NCBI GenBank assembly: GCA_026129255.1
Contig: JAHCIJ010000001.1
Span: forward strand, 62,001 to 126,000
Origin: Anaerolineales bacterium
GTDB taxonomy: Bacteria; Chloroflexota; Anaerolineae; Anaerolineales; UBA11579
DNA: 64,000 nt
Direction: 5' to 3'
Shown here: positions 17,396-27,096 of the stretch, one piece after another
Layout: each line of letters starts with the position of its first letter
Numbering within the stretch: position 1 is the stretch's first letter
The notes under the pieces: generated by a model
What the model was told of the DNA's origin: nothing
Databases searched by the model: none
What the model saw: only the letters and a program-made list of their open reading frames with translations
Made by a program: the position numbers and the translations under genes

Positions 17396-17679
17396 AAGCA
17401 CAACAGCGTATGACGGCGCACGTCAGTGGTGGCGTGCAGGGTGTGGGCTTTCGCTACTTTGTGTGGCATCAGGCGCGTGCTTTGCAGCTGACCGGCTGGG
17501 TGCGCAATTTGCACGATGGCAGCGTAGAGGTGCTGGCCGAGGGGCCGCTGCCTGCGCTGGAGCAGTTGGCTGCCGCGCTGCGCAGTGGCCCACCCATGGC
17601 CGACGTGCAAGGCTGCCAGCTGGCCTGGCTGCCCGCCAGCGGCGAGTTCAGCAAGTTTGAAATTACGTTTACGGCGTGA
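17392..17679 (+). CDS. acyP: Acylphosphatase
   Basis: 95 residues, the usual length. The catalytic signature GGVQGVGFRYFVWHQA contains the phosphate-binding Arg, and GWVRNLHDGSVEVLAEG contains the catalytic Asn. It hydrolyses acyl phosphates such as carbamoyl phosphate or 1,3-bisphosphoglycerate in the cytoplasm. ATG at 17392 is preceded by GGGAGG and overlaps the upstream stop. An ATG a few codons later (MTAHVSG) is a possible alternative start. Convergent with the RadC gene. Confidence 0.92.
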   Translation: MKAQQRMTAHVSGGVQGVGFRYFVWHQARALQLTGWVRNLHDGSVEVLAEGPLPALEQLAAALRSGPPMADVQGCQLAWLPASGEFSKFEITFTA

Positions 17680-17680
17680 G

Positions 17681-17710
17681 CTAAAGCGAGCTTAGAAGCG
17701 TAAGCTTTAG
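17681..17710. terminator. Weak hairpin between convergent acyP and radC
   Basis: CTAAAGC (17681-17687) pairs with GCTTTAG (17704-17710), with shorter nested pairing inside. No T-run. It overlaps the radC stop, and a shared terminator role is only inferred. Confidence 0.3.
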
Positions 17711-18402
17711 AAGCCCAGGCGCCTCTCTTTCAGCGAGATATAGCGCCCCTGGCCGATGACCAGATGGTCCAGCACATCAATGCCCAGCAGCTGCCCGGCC
17801 TCACGGATGGCTTTGGTCAGGGCGATGTCGTCTGGGCTAGGGGTAGGGTCGCCGCTGGGGTGGTTGTGCACCAGGATGAACGCAGCCGCATTCTTGCGGA
17901 TGGCAGGCTTGAACACATCGGCGATGCGCACGGGCGCACTGTTGAGCGAGCCGCGGTAGATCTCCACAATCTCGATGACTTCATTGCGCGTGCTGAGCAG
18001 AATGGTGCGCAGGTGCTCCTGCTCCAGGGCGCTCATCTCGTATTGCACCAGCGCGGCGGCCTCGGTTGGGCTGCTGATGCGCAGGCGTTGCTCCGGATCT
18101 TGGGTGTGCAGGCGGCGGCCGAGTTCGATGGCGGCTTTGATGGTGGCGGCCTTGGCTTCGCCGAGGCCGTGCGTGCTCTCCATCTCGGTGAAGTCTGCCC
18201 GGTGCAGGCCGGGCAAGCCGCCAAAGCTCTGCAGCAGGCGCTGCGCCAGCGCTACGGCGTTCTCGCCTTGCAAACCGGTGCGCAGCAGCACGGCCAGCAA
18301 TTCGGCGGTGCTGAGCGAGGATGCGCCGTGCTGCCGCAGGCGCTCACGCGGGCGTTCGCTGATGGCAATATCGGCAATGCGGTAGTTGTGGGTCGCCCCC
18401 AT
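17707..18402 (-). CDS. radC: RadC/JAMM-domain DNA repair-associated protein
   Basis: 231 residues. Helix-hairpin-helix-like N-terminal half (about 20-85: SSLSTAELLAVLLRTG, HGLGEAKAATIKAA), then a JAMM metalloprotease-like domain with HNHPSGDPTPSPDD, the zinc ligands of the RadC family. The family is named for repair, but its true biochemical role is unsettled. Divergent from the transglycosylase gene, with about 75 bases between starts. Single full-length copy, no sign of a phage context. Confidence 0.9.
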   Translation of the reverse strand: MGATHNYRIADIAISERPRERLRQHGASSLSTAELLAVLLRTGLQGENAVALAQRLLQSFGGLPGLHRADFTEMESTHGLGEAKAATIKAAIELGRRLHTQDPEQRLRISSPTEAAALVQYEMSALEQEHLRTILLSTRNEVIEIVEIYRGSLNSAPVRIADVFKPAIRKNAAAFILVHNHPSGDPTPSPDDIALTKAIREAGQLLGIDVLDHLVIGQGRYISLKERRLGF

Positions 18403-18465
18403 GGGCGTAGTGTACTAAAAAAATGAGGTCACAATGAGGCTTGTGTGGGCAAAAAGATTCTACGG

Positions 18466-18471
18466 TATAGT
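18466..18471 (+). promoter_or_regulatory. -10 box TATAGT before transglycosylase gene
   Basis: TATAGT ends 7 bases before the ATG at 18479, with TTGTGT 19 bases upstream. It lies in the gap divergent from radC. It is another leaderless-type arrangement and argues against the longer start at 18434, which would lie upstream of this promoter. Confidence 0.55.
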
Positions 18472-18478
18472 GGCTGCC

Positions 18479-20911
18479 ATGCCCTGGCGAGCCTCCCTCT
18501 TCGCTGTGCTTGCGTTGGCCTTGGGGAGCCTGGCGTGCAACATGCAGCGTGTGCTTGACCCTTCGTTGCCCAGTTCTACACCCCCCAGCGCCGCGCTCAC
18601 CGTCTCTGCCACGCCTGAACCCACCACGGCTCCCACGCCAACCAATAGCGCTCGTGTGCAGTCTGCCGACAGGCTCTTCTTTTATGGAGACTGGCAGGCC
18701 GCGCTCAGCGAGTACGAGCGCGTCTACCAGAGCCCCGAGGCCGATCTGCACGCCGCGGCCCTCTTGGGCATGGGGCGCGCTTATGTGAACCTGGGGCGCA
18801 CGGCCGAAGCCATCACCACGCTCAGCAATGTCATCGCCCAGTTCCCGGGCAGCGAGCAGGCCGCCGAGGCGCACTACGCCTTGGCCGAGGTCTATGCGAC
18901 CCAGGGCAACGGGGCGGCCGCCGATGCACAATACCTCAACTATCTCTCGCTGCGCCCGAATATTCTCGAAGCCTATGTGCATGAGCTGCGCGGCGATGCG
19001 TTGCAGGCCAGCGCAGACCTGGAAGGTGCGCTGGCTGCCTACAATGAGGCCATGGCGGCGGCGCGCCTGGGCGACACGCTCTCGTTGCAGGTCAAGATTG
19101 GCAAGGTGCACACAGCACGCGGCGATCACCAGGCGGCCATCCTCACCTATCAGAGTGTGTATACCAATACAGCCAACGATTACCTCAAGGCGGATATGGA
19201 CCTGCTGATGGGGCGTGCCTACCTGGCGCTGGGGGACATTGCCCAGGCGCATGCTTTGTTCAACGATGCGGTCAGCAAGTTTCCGCTGTCGTTCTCTTCG
19301 TATGCGGCGCTGGTGGAGCTGGTGAATGCCGGAGTGACGGTGGATGAGCTGCAGCGCGGCCTGGTGGACTATTACGCCGCTACCAACAGCAGCGGCAGCA
19401 CGGCCAACGAGTTGTACCTGGTGGCCATCGCCGCGTTTGACCGCTACCTGGCCAGTGCGGCCGAGCACACCGATACGGCGCACTACTTCCGCGCGCTCTC
19501 CTTGCGCAGCACTGGCGACTTTGAAGCCGCGGTGCGTGAGCTGGACGGCATGCTGGCCGAGCACCCGCTGGGGACACGCTGGGTGGATGGCTATTTGCTG
19601 CGCGCAGACATTCAGTGGCGCAACCTCAACAATTTTGACGCTGCCATTGCCGGGCTGGAAACCTTTGTGGTCTCCAATGCCGGCCACCCGGATGCGGCCC
19701 GTGTGTTGTACCGCGCTGGCATCATTGCTGAGGTGGGCGGGCGGCTGACGCGCTCGGCCGAGATCCTGCCGCGCGTCGCCAATGAGTATCCGGCCTCAGA
19801 GTTTGCCTATGACGCCTTGTTCATGGCGGGCATGGCGCGCTACCGCCTGGGCGAGTATGTGGCGGCGCAAAGCTTGTTCGCCCGCGGCGTCCAGGCGGGT
19901 TTGAGCCTGGAGCAACAGGCGCAAAGCCAATTTTGGATCGGCAAGTCGCAGCAGGCCCAGGGTGACAGCGCTGCCGCTCAGACCTCCTGGCGCACCACCA
20001 CCACGATCGACCCGACCGGCTATTACAGTGAGCGTGCGCGCGATATTTTGGATGGGCTTGACCCATTCTCGCCCCCGGCCGACTATCACCGCCAGGTAGA
20101 CCTGGACGCCGAGCGCCAGCAGGCGGAAGCCTGGATGCGCACTACCTTCGCCCTGCCAGCCGAGATCGATCTTAGCCAGCCCGGCCCGCTGTGGCAGGAT
20201 GCGCGCTTCGTGCGCGGCACAGAGCTGTGGCACCTTGGCCGCTACCAGGCGGCGCGCAATGAGTTCGAGAGCCTGCGTTCTGACCTGACCACCGATGCGG
20301 CCAACTCGTACCGCCTGGCCAATCATCTGGTAGCGCTGGGCATGTACCGCAGCGCCGTGTTTGCGGCGCGTGAGGTGCTCAATATGGCCGGCCTGAGCGA
20401 TGCCGAAACCATGAACGCGCCGGTGTATTTCAACCGTATTCGCTTCGGTCTCTATTTCCAGGAGCTGGTGGAGACGGACAGCCAGCGCCGCAACATTGAC
20501 CCGCTGTTTGTCTACAGCATGATGCGCCAGGAGAGCTTGTACGAAGGTTTTGTGACTTCTTCGGCGGGGGCGCGTGGCCTGCTGCAGATCATCCCCGCCA
20601 CCGGTCAGGAGATGGCGACCTTCAGCGGCTGGCCGCCCAATTACAGCGGGGAAGACTTATACCGCCCCAACGTCAGCATTCGCCTGGGCGTGGAGTACCT
20701 GGCGCGCCAGTTGAATGCCTTTGACGGCAATCTGTATGTGGCCTTGGCGGCGTACAATGCCGGGCCGGGCAATGCGGTCTTTTGGCAGGGGCAGGCCAAT
20801 GGGGACCTGGACCTGTTTGTCGAGATCGTGCAATTTGCGGAGACGCGTAACCACATCCGCAGCATCTATGAGATCTACGACATTTACCGCAACCTCTACG
20901 CAGCCGAATAG
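18479..20911 (+). CDS. TPR lipoprotein with lytic transglycosylase (SLT) domain
   Basis: 810 residues. Signal peptide with lipobox (LGSLAC), a Thr/Pro/Ser-rich linker (about 35-60), and about 550 residues of TPR-like helical repeats (RLFFYGDWQAALSEYERVY and others). A C-terminal goose-lysozyme-type SLT domain follows: catalytic Glu in SMMRQESLYEG, then SSAGARGLLQIIPATGQ and ALAAYNAGPGN. This layout parallels Slt70: a superhelical ring with a transglycosylase that cleaves peptidoglycan to 1,6-anhydromuropeptides. The lipid anchor would hold it outside the membrane. The start at 18479 gives a clean lipoprotein signal; the frame also extends to 18434. A terminator follows the stop. Confidence 0.88.
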   Translation: MPWRASLFAVLALALGSLACNMQRVLDPSLPSSTPPSAALTVSATPEPTTAPTPTNSARVQSADRLFFYGDWQAALSEYERVYQSPEADLHAAALLGMGRAYVNLGRTAEAITTLSNVIAQFPGSEQAAEAHYALAEVYATQGNGAAADAQYLNYLSLRPNILEAYVHELRGDALQASADLEGALAAYNEAMAAARLGDTLSLQVKIGKVHTARGDHQAAILTYQSVYTNTANDYLKADMDLLMGRAYLALGDIAQAHALFNDAVSKFPLSFSSYAALVELVNAGVTVDELQRGLVDYYAATNSSGSTANELYLVAIAAFDRYLASAAEHTDTAHYFRALSLRSTGDFEAAVRELDGMLAEHPLGTRWVDGYLLRADIQWRNLNNFDAAIAGLETFVVSNAGHPDAARVLYRAGIIAEVGGRLTRSAEILPRVANEYPASEFAYDALFMAGMARYRLGEYVAAQSLFARGVQAGLSLEQQAQSQFWIGKSQQAQGDSAAAQTSWRTTTTIDPTGYYSERARDILDGLDPFSPPADYHRQVDLDAERQQAEAWMRTTFALPAEIDLSQPGPLWQDARFVRGTELWHLGRYQAARNEFESLRSDLTTDAANSYRLANHLVALGMYRSAVFAAREVLNMAGLSDAETMNAPVYFNRIRFGLYFQELVETDSQRRNIDPLFVYSMMRQESLYEGFVTSSAGARGLLQIIPATGQEMATFSGWPPNYSGEDLYRPNVSIRLGVEYLARQLNAFDGNLYVALAAYNAGPGNAVFWQGQANGDLDLFVEIVQFAETRNHIRSIYEIYDIYRNLYAAE

Positions 20912-20930
20912 TGCTCAACTACGTATAAGC

Positions 20931-20961
20931 AAAACGCCCCTGAATTTTCAGGGGCGTTTTT
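20931..20961. terminator. Bidirectional intrinsic terminator
   Basis: AAAACGCCCCTGA, loop ATTT, TCAGGGGCGTTTTTG. The A-run and T-run flank the same stem, so it can serve both the transglycosylase gene and the convergent peptide-binding gene. Confidence 0.9.
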
Positions 20962-20968
20962 GTTTTGG

Positions 20969-22687
20969 CTAAGGGTCTGGGACCGGTGTGTTTGTGCTCT
21001 GCTGCGGCTGCAAAGTGGGCTCGAGCTCATCCAGCTGGCTGCGGGCCACCAGGAACCACTCCGGCAGAGTGGTGAAGCGGTCACTGGTTTGGTACAGCGG
21101 CCCCATCGAGACGCCGCGCACCAGCGAGGATACGCCATAGCTGTATACCGGGTAGAACAGCGGGATGGCGGGTACTTCGTTCACGAAGTGGTTTTGGAAG
21201 TTGCGATACAGGCGCACACGTTGCACACGGTTGGTGCTGACGCGCGCTTCTTCCAGATATTCGCTGGCACGGCGGTCATCCCAGCGCGAGTAATTCTGCC
21301 CGCCAGAAATGGCCGCCTGGTGCCAGAAGGGGTACGGGTCCGGGTCTGGGTAGTTGGACATGTTGATGTCCACCAGGGCGGCCTGGTAGGTGCGTGGCTC
21401 AAGATAGTTGGTGATGAGCTCGGCGTAGGGCACAGCCAGCAGGCTGACTTTCATGCCCAGCGCGTTCAGATCACTTTGAATGCTTTGGGCGATGCGCGTG
21501 TGCAACTCGGTATCGGGATGTACCAATTGGAAGCTCAGCGGGATGCCATCTTTGCTGCGCACCTGCTCCCCGCTGGCTGGCATGGTGTAGCCCGCTTGGC
21601 GCAGCAGAGCAGTGGCGGCTTCGACGTTGTAGGCGGGGCGCGCCAGGTTCTCGTGGTGCGCCCAGTTGCCCGGCATGATGGGGCCATTGGCTACGATCGC
21701 CTGCCCGTTGAGATACTGGTCAACCAGCCACTGGCGGTTGATGCCCTCCAGGATCGCCTGGCGCACGGCCTGCTCGTTGAAGAAGGGCACCTCATTGCTG
21801 CCCAGGTTGAAGAGCAGCATGCTCATGCGCGGCAGGCGGCTGGTGTACACGCTCATGCCCGGGTTGTCCAAAGCCTGAGACAGCACTTGCGGGCTGAGGT
21901 AACTCACGCCCATTACATCGCCTTGCTGGAAGGCGGCGTAGGCCGCTTCTGAGCTCTCATAGAGATTGAAGATCACCTGATCCAGGAAGGGGCGGCCAGC
22001 ATAGTGGCCCTCCCAGGCTTGCAATACCACGCCGGTGATGCGGCCGCTCTCGGAGAGCAGCTCCTCAAAGCGGAAGCGGCCCGAGCCCACCGGCTGCAGG
22101 TTGAAGGGCGCATTGAGCAGCTCGGCTGGGCTGAGGGTGCCCAGCAGATGCTGGGGCAGCACGCCGAAGCTGAGATAGTCTGTAAAGGGGGCAAACGCAT
22201 CCGGCAGGATGAGTTGCATGTTACGCTCATCCAGCACATTCACTTCTACTTGGGTCCACAGAGTGCGTAGATCTGCCGGGACGGGCAGATCGGGGTTGCG
22301 CATCAGCTCGATGGTGAAGGCTATGTCCTGCGTGGTGAGCGGCGCGCCATCATGCCAGGTGAGGTTCTCGCGCAGCAGGATGTTGTAGGTCTCCCCCGTG
22401 AGGGAGACACCCCAGGCCTCGGCGAGGTCTGGCTGCGGGTTGCCGCGCTCGTCGTAACTCAGCAGGCCGCTGAAGATCAGGCGGTCAATATCCTGGTCGG
22501 CAGGGTTGGTGTGATCCAGCAAGGGGTTGAGGCGGCCGAGTGTCCCCACCAGGCCCTCAATATAGGTGCCGCCTTGCCCAGGTTCTGCTGTCAGGTTGCG
22601 CAGCAGCGGCTGCCGTGCCAACAAGAGGATGGCAATGGCAACCAGGGCCAGCACCACGAGCAGGAGCTGCCAACGAAGCTTACGCAT
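20969..22687 (-). CDS. Peptide ABC substrate-binding protein, normal domain order
   Basis: 572 residues. An N-terminal hydrophobic helix (LLLVVLALVAIAILLLA) lacks a lipobox Cys, so it is either cleaved by signal peptidase I or a membrane anchor. SBP_bac_5 blocks appear in the usual order: GGTYIEGLVGTLGRLNPL, RENLTWHDGAPLTTQDIAF (about 115-135), the central domain, and a C-terminal VPAIPLFYPVYSYGV (about 510-525). A Pro/Thr/Gln tail (QQSTNTPVPDP) ends the protein. No permease or ATPase genes adjoin it; it lies just upstream of nothing but the terminator and shares direction with secG. It is a useful in-window contrast to the permuted protein at 5364. Confidence 0.85.
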   Translation of the reverse strand: MRKLRWQLLLVVLALVAIAILLLARQPLLRNLTAEPGQGGTYIEGLVGTLGRLNPLLDHTNPADQDIDRLIFSGLLSYDERGNPQPDLAEAWGVSLTGETYNILLRENLTWHDGAPLTTQDIAFTIELMRNPDLPVPADLRTLWTQVEVNVLDERNMQLILPDAFAPFTDYLSFGVLPQHLLGTLSPAELLNAPFNLQPVGSGRFRFEELLSESGRITGVVLQAWEGHYAGRPFLDQVIFNLYESSEAAYAAFQQGDVMGVSYLSPQVLSQALDNPGMSVYTSRLPRMSMLLFNLGSNEVPFFNEQAVRQAILEGINRQWLVDQYLNGQAIVANGPIMPGNWAHHENLARPAYNVEAATALLRQAGYTMPASGEQVRSKDGIPLSFQLVHPDTELHTRIAQSIQSDLNALGMKVSLLAVPYAELITNYLEPRTYQAALVDINMSNYPDPDPYPFWHQAAISGGQNYSRWDDRRASEYLEEARVSTNRVQRVRLYRNFQNHFVNEVPAIPLFYPVYSYGVSSLVRGVSMGPLYQTSDRFTTLPEWFLVARSQLDELEPTLQPQQSTNTPVPDP

Positions 22688-22705
22688 GTTTTAAAGAGAG
22701 TGAAC

Positions 22706-22930
22706 TTAGCCTGAAACGTATACCGTATAGACGGCCAGCATGAAGAACACAACGCTGAGCACGATGGTAGCGCGGAACAGGGTCTTCTCCAGGCCGCGGC
22801 GGGTGGAGAACGAAGTGGTCATTTCAGCGCCACCGATGCCGCCCAGGCCAGCCTGCTTGCTCTGCAGCACAATGGTGGCTACCAGGGCCACGGAGACGAT
22901 GATGATTGCAATATCCAGAAGAGATTCCAT
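22706..22930 (-). CDS. secG: Preprotein translocase subunit SecG
   Basis: 74 residues with two membrane helices ([19 protein letters not shown] and [19 protein letters not shown]). They flank the conserved cytoplasmic loop ([12 protein letters not shown], then the [13 protein letters not shown] segment). This is the SecG layout; SecG assists SecYE and SecA in export. The gene lies upstream of the peptide-binding gene on the same strand (18 bases apart), so they may share a message. Divergent from uvrB. Confidence 0.9.
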   Translation of the reverse strand: MESLLDIAIIIVSVALVATIVLQSKQAGLGGIGGAEMTTSFSTRRGLEKTLFRATIVLSVVFFMLAVYTVYVSG

Positions 22931-22970
22931 ATGTACGGTGCACCGATCCTATTAGGGTTAAACGTTGGGG

Positions 22971-22976
22971 ATTATA
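22971..22976 (-). promoter_or_regulatory. -10 box TATAAT for secG
   Basis: On the minus strand TATAAT occupies 22976-22971, about 40 bases before the secG ATG at 22930. The leader contains a short hairpin (CGGTGCACCG). Confidence 0.55.
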
Positions 22977-23048
22977 CCGTTGGCTCAGAAGCTTCGTCAA
23001 TTCAGGGCCAGTTTTCCACAGCAACTATTCATTTGGAAACCTATGTTC

Positions 23049-23054
23049 TATAAT
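23049..23054 (+). promoter_or_regulatory. -10 box TATAAT before uvrB
   Basis: Perfect TATAAT ending 7 bases before the ATG at 23062. It overlaps an in-frame ATG at 23053, which therefore cannot be the start on this transcript. Confidence 0.6.
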
Positions 23055-23061
23055 GGCTGCT

Positions 23062-25113
<2,052 letters not shown>

Positions 25114-25114
25114 T

Positions 25115-25621
25115 ATGCCGCCGGTCAACAACGTTACCCGTATGCTGGTTGCCAAGGGTGTGGCCTTTGAGGCGCACGAGCTGCCCGACAGCAAGCTGAG
25201 CGGCCTCGAGGCCGCCGCGCACCTGGGGATTGACCCGGCCCAGATGTACAAGACCATCGTGGCCATCCGCCCCGAGGGCGGCAAGCCGGTGCTGGGGCTG
25301 ATCCCGGCCGCGGCACACATCGAGCTCAAGGCGTTGGGGCGCGTTTTGGGCGGCAAGAAGCTGCAACTGGCCACCCAGGCGCAAGCCGAAAAGCTGACCG
25401 GTTTGCAGACTGGCGGCATTTCTCCGCTGGCTTTGGTGGCCAAAGGATTTGAGGTGGTGGTGGATAGCAGTGCCCTACAGCACGAACGTATGTATCTCTC
25501 AGGCGGGCAGCGCGGCCTCAACGTTTCCCTGGCGCCGCAGAGCTTGCTGGAGCTAACTCACGCCAAAACTGCCGAAATAGCGGCCGCTATGGATGATTTC
25601 CTCACTCAGCACGCAGCCTAA
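25115..25621 (+). CDS. ybaK: YbaK/EbsC-type Cys-tRNA(Pro) deacylase
   Basis: 168 residues. NVTRMLVAKGVAFEAHELP start, TIVAIRPEGGKPVLGLIP core with the family Lys/Gly positions, and the GGISPLALVAKGFEVVVD block. These match YbaK/EbsC proteins, which hydrolyse Cys misattached to tRNA-Pro in trans. ATG 25115 lies one base after the uvrB stop. The last 77 bases of the gene (25545-25621) form the first unit of a 79-bp tandem repeat that continues beyond the stop. Confidence 0.88.
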   Translation: MPPVNNVTRMLVAKGVAFEAHELPDSKLSGLEAAAHLGIDPAQMYKTIVAIRPEGGKPVLGLIPAAAHIELKALGRVLGGKKLQLATQAQAEKLTGLQTGGISPLALVAKGFEVVVDSSALQHERMYLSGGQRGLNVSLAPQSLLELTHAKTAEIAAAMDDFLTQHAA

Positions 25622-25823
25622 CATGCTGGAGTTAACTCACGCCAAAACTGCCGAAATAGCGGCCGCTATGGATGATTTCCTCACTCAGCATGCAGCTTAA
25701 CATGCTGGAGTTAACTCACGCCAAAATTGCCGAAATAGCGGCCGCTATGGATGATTTCCTCACTCAGCACGCAGCCTAACATGCTGGAGTTAACTCACGC
25801 CAAAATTTCCGAAATAGCGGCTA
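25545..25823 (+). repeat. 79-bp tandem repeat from the ybaK 3' end, about 3.5 copies
   Basis: Copies start at 25545, 25624, 25703 and 25782 (exact 79-base period); the fourth breaks off after about 40 bases. Copy 1 is the 3' end of ybaK with its TAA. Copies differ at few sites, all C/T transitions in copies 1-3, and mostly without changing the encoded residues. Each unit carries a NotI-like GCGGCCGC. Confidence 0.93.
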
Positions 25824-25831
25824 TCATCTGA
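25623..25831 (+). other. Three consecutive mini-ORFs in the repeat
   Basis: In copies 2 and 3 the sequence before the ybaK-derived codons reads CATG, creating an ATG. Frames at 25623-25700 and 25702-25779 encode 25 residues (MLELTHAK...DDFLTQHAA) identical to the ybaK C terminus apart from one Thr/Ile change. 25781-25831 encodes a truncated 16-residue version. Stop and next start are one base apart (TAACATG). No Shine-Dalgarno is present. Translation is possible by reinitiation but not supported; listed because frame is retained. Confidence 0.3.
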
Positions 25832-25841
25832 CGCAGAATAT

Positions 25842-27056
25842 ATGAAGATTGCGCATATCTGCCAGTCATACCCCCCAATGGTGAGCGGGCAATCCTTTAT
25901 GGTGGAGCGCTTGGCGCGCGGGGCAGTGGGCCTGGGGCATGAGGTCATGGTGATCAGCGCATCTGACCGCGAGGAGCCCTACCAGACCCAAGTCAACGGC
26001 GTGCACCTCGTACGCCTGACCTCGTGGCGCAACCCGCTACGCGTAGGCCAACGCCTGACCGTATGGGGTGCGGGCGAAATGAAAGCCGCCCTGCAGGAAT
26101 TTGAGGCGGATATTGTCCATCTGCATGACCCCACCAACTCCGGCCTGGCGGGCATCGCCGCGGCGCGTGCACTCGGCATCCCCGTGCTGCTCACCGCACA
26201 CGCCATGCCCTGGCTGATCAACGCCTATTTGCCAGACCTGCCTGCCGTGGCGCGTACGGTTGAATCCATCTCCTGGGCGTATGCGCGTGGCGTGATCCGC
26301 CGCTGCGATCTGGTCGTGGCGCCCTCGTTGCGTGCGGCGCGTGAGATCCATGAGGAGACCAAGGTGGATGTGCGAGTGGTGAGCAACGGGGCAGACCTCA
26401 GCCGCTTTACGGCGGAGCCGCTGCCGCGTGCAGAAGAGCTGGCCTTGCGCCAGCAGTTTGGCCTGCCGCCGGACGCGGCCATCATCCTGCATGCCGGGCG
26501 CCTGGACGCAGACAAGAATGTGCCTGCCGTGGTGCGTGCCGCCGCTCGCGCCATGCGCAACAATCCTAATGTGCACCTGTTGGTGGCGGGTGACGGCGTA
26601 GAACGCCTGGAATTGATCGACCTGTGCGCTGAGCTCGGCGTGGCCGACCGCAGCCACTTCCCTGGCTTCATCGACGCCAAGGGCGACTTGCCTAAGGTGT
26701 TTCGCATGGCGGACCTGTTCGTGACCGCCAGCGAGATGGAAGTACAGAGCCTGGTGCTGCTGGAGGCCATCGCCAGTGGCCTGCCGGTGGTGGCCGTGGA
26801 CGCCACCTCTGTCTCTGAGATGGTGGAGCACGGCAAGAGTGGCTACCTGGTGCACTCGGGGGATGAGCGCGGCATGGCGGCCGCCATCACCAAACTGCTC
26901 AACAACCAGTCGGCCAGCTCGTTCAGCCAGCGGGCGCGTGAGATCGCCGAGCAACACACGCTGGAGCGCACCTTCAAGGGCTACGATGAGCTGTACCGCG
27001 AGGTGCTGGCACGCCGCGCCGAACGCCGCCGGGTGCGCGATAGCAAGCTTCTGTAA
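25842..27056 (+). CDS. GT4-family glycosyltransferase
   Basis: 404 residues, two Rossmann-like halves. N-terminal MKIAHICQSYPPMVSGQS with a Gly-rich acceptor loop, GHEVMVIS, then the donor half: HAGRLDADKNVP (about 213-225), LVAGDGVERLELI, and the E-x7-E motif in EMEVQSLVLLEAIASGLPVV. This is the GT4 retaining family that uses nucleotide sugars; the acceptor is not predictable. It is probably cytoplasmic or membrane-associated, acting in glycolipid or glycan synthesis. It follows the tandem repeats and precedes uvrC without an operon link to other glycan genes. Confidence 0.88.
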   Translation: MKIAHICQSYPPMVSGQSFMVERLARGAVGLGHEVMVISASDREEPYQTQVNGVHLVRLTSWRNPLRVGQRLTVWGAGEMKAALQEFEADIVHLHDPTNSGLAGIAAARALGIPVLLTAHAMPWLINAYLPDLPAVARTVESISWAYARGVIRRCDLVVAPSLRAAREIHEETKVDVRVVSNGADLSRFTAEPLPRAEELALRQQFGLPPDAAIILHAGRLDADKNVPAVVRAAARAMRNNPNVHLLVAGDGVERLELIDLCAELGVADRSHFPGFIDAKGDLPKVFRMADLFVTASEMEVQSLVLLEAIASGLPVVAVDATSVSEMVEHGKSGYLVHSGDERGMAAAITKLLNNQSASSFSQRAREIAEQHTLERTFKGYDELYREVLARRAERRRVRDSKLL

Positions 27057-27081
27057 TAACACCGCCCAGCCCCAGGCTGGC

Positions 27082-27087
27082 TAGAAT
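27082..27087 (+). promoter_or_regulatory. -10 box TAGAAT before uvrC
   Basis: TAGAAT ends 9 bases before the ATG at 27097 and is preceded by a short hairpin (CCAGCC-CCA-GGCTGG, 27066-27080) that may end the glycosyltransferase message. Confidence 0.45.
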
Positions 27088-27096
27088 AGTATTGCC

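Noticed and set aside
22906..23061. Longer uvrB start
   Set aside because: A TATAAT at 23049-23054 lies downstream of it and the added residues do not match UvrB.
25545..25823. CRISPR array
   Set aside because: The repeats are directly adjacent 79-base units without spacers, derived from a coding gene; no cas gene is present.
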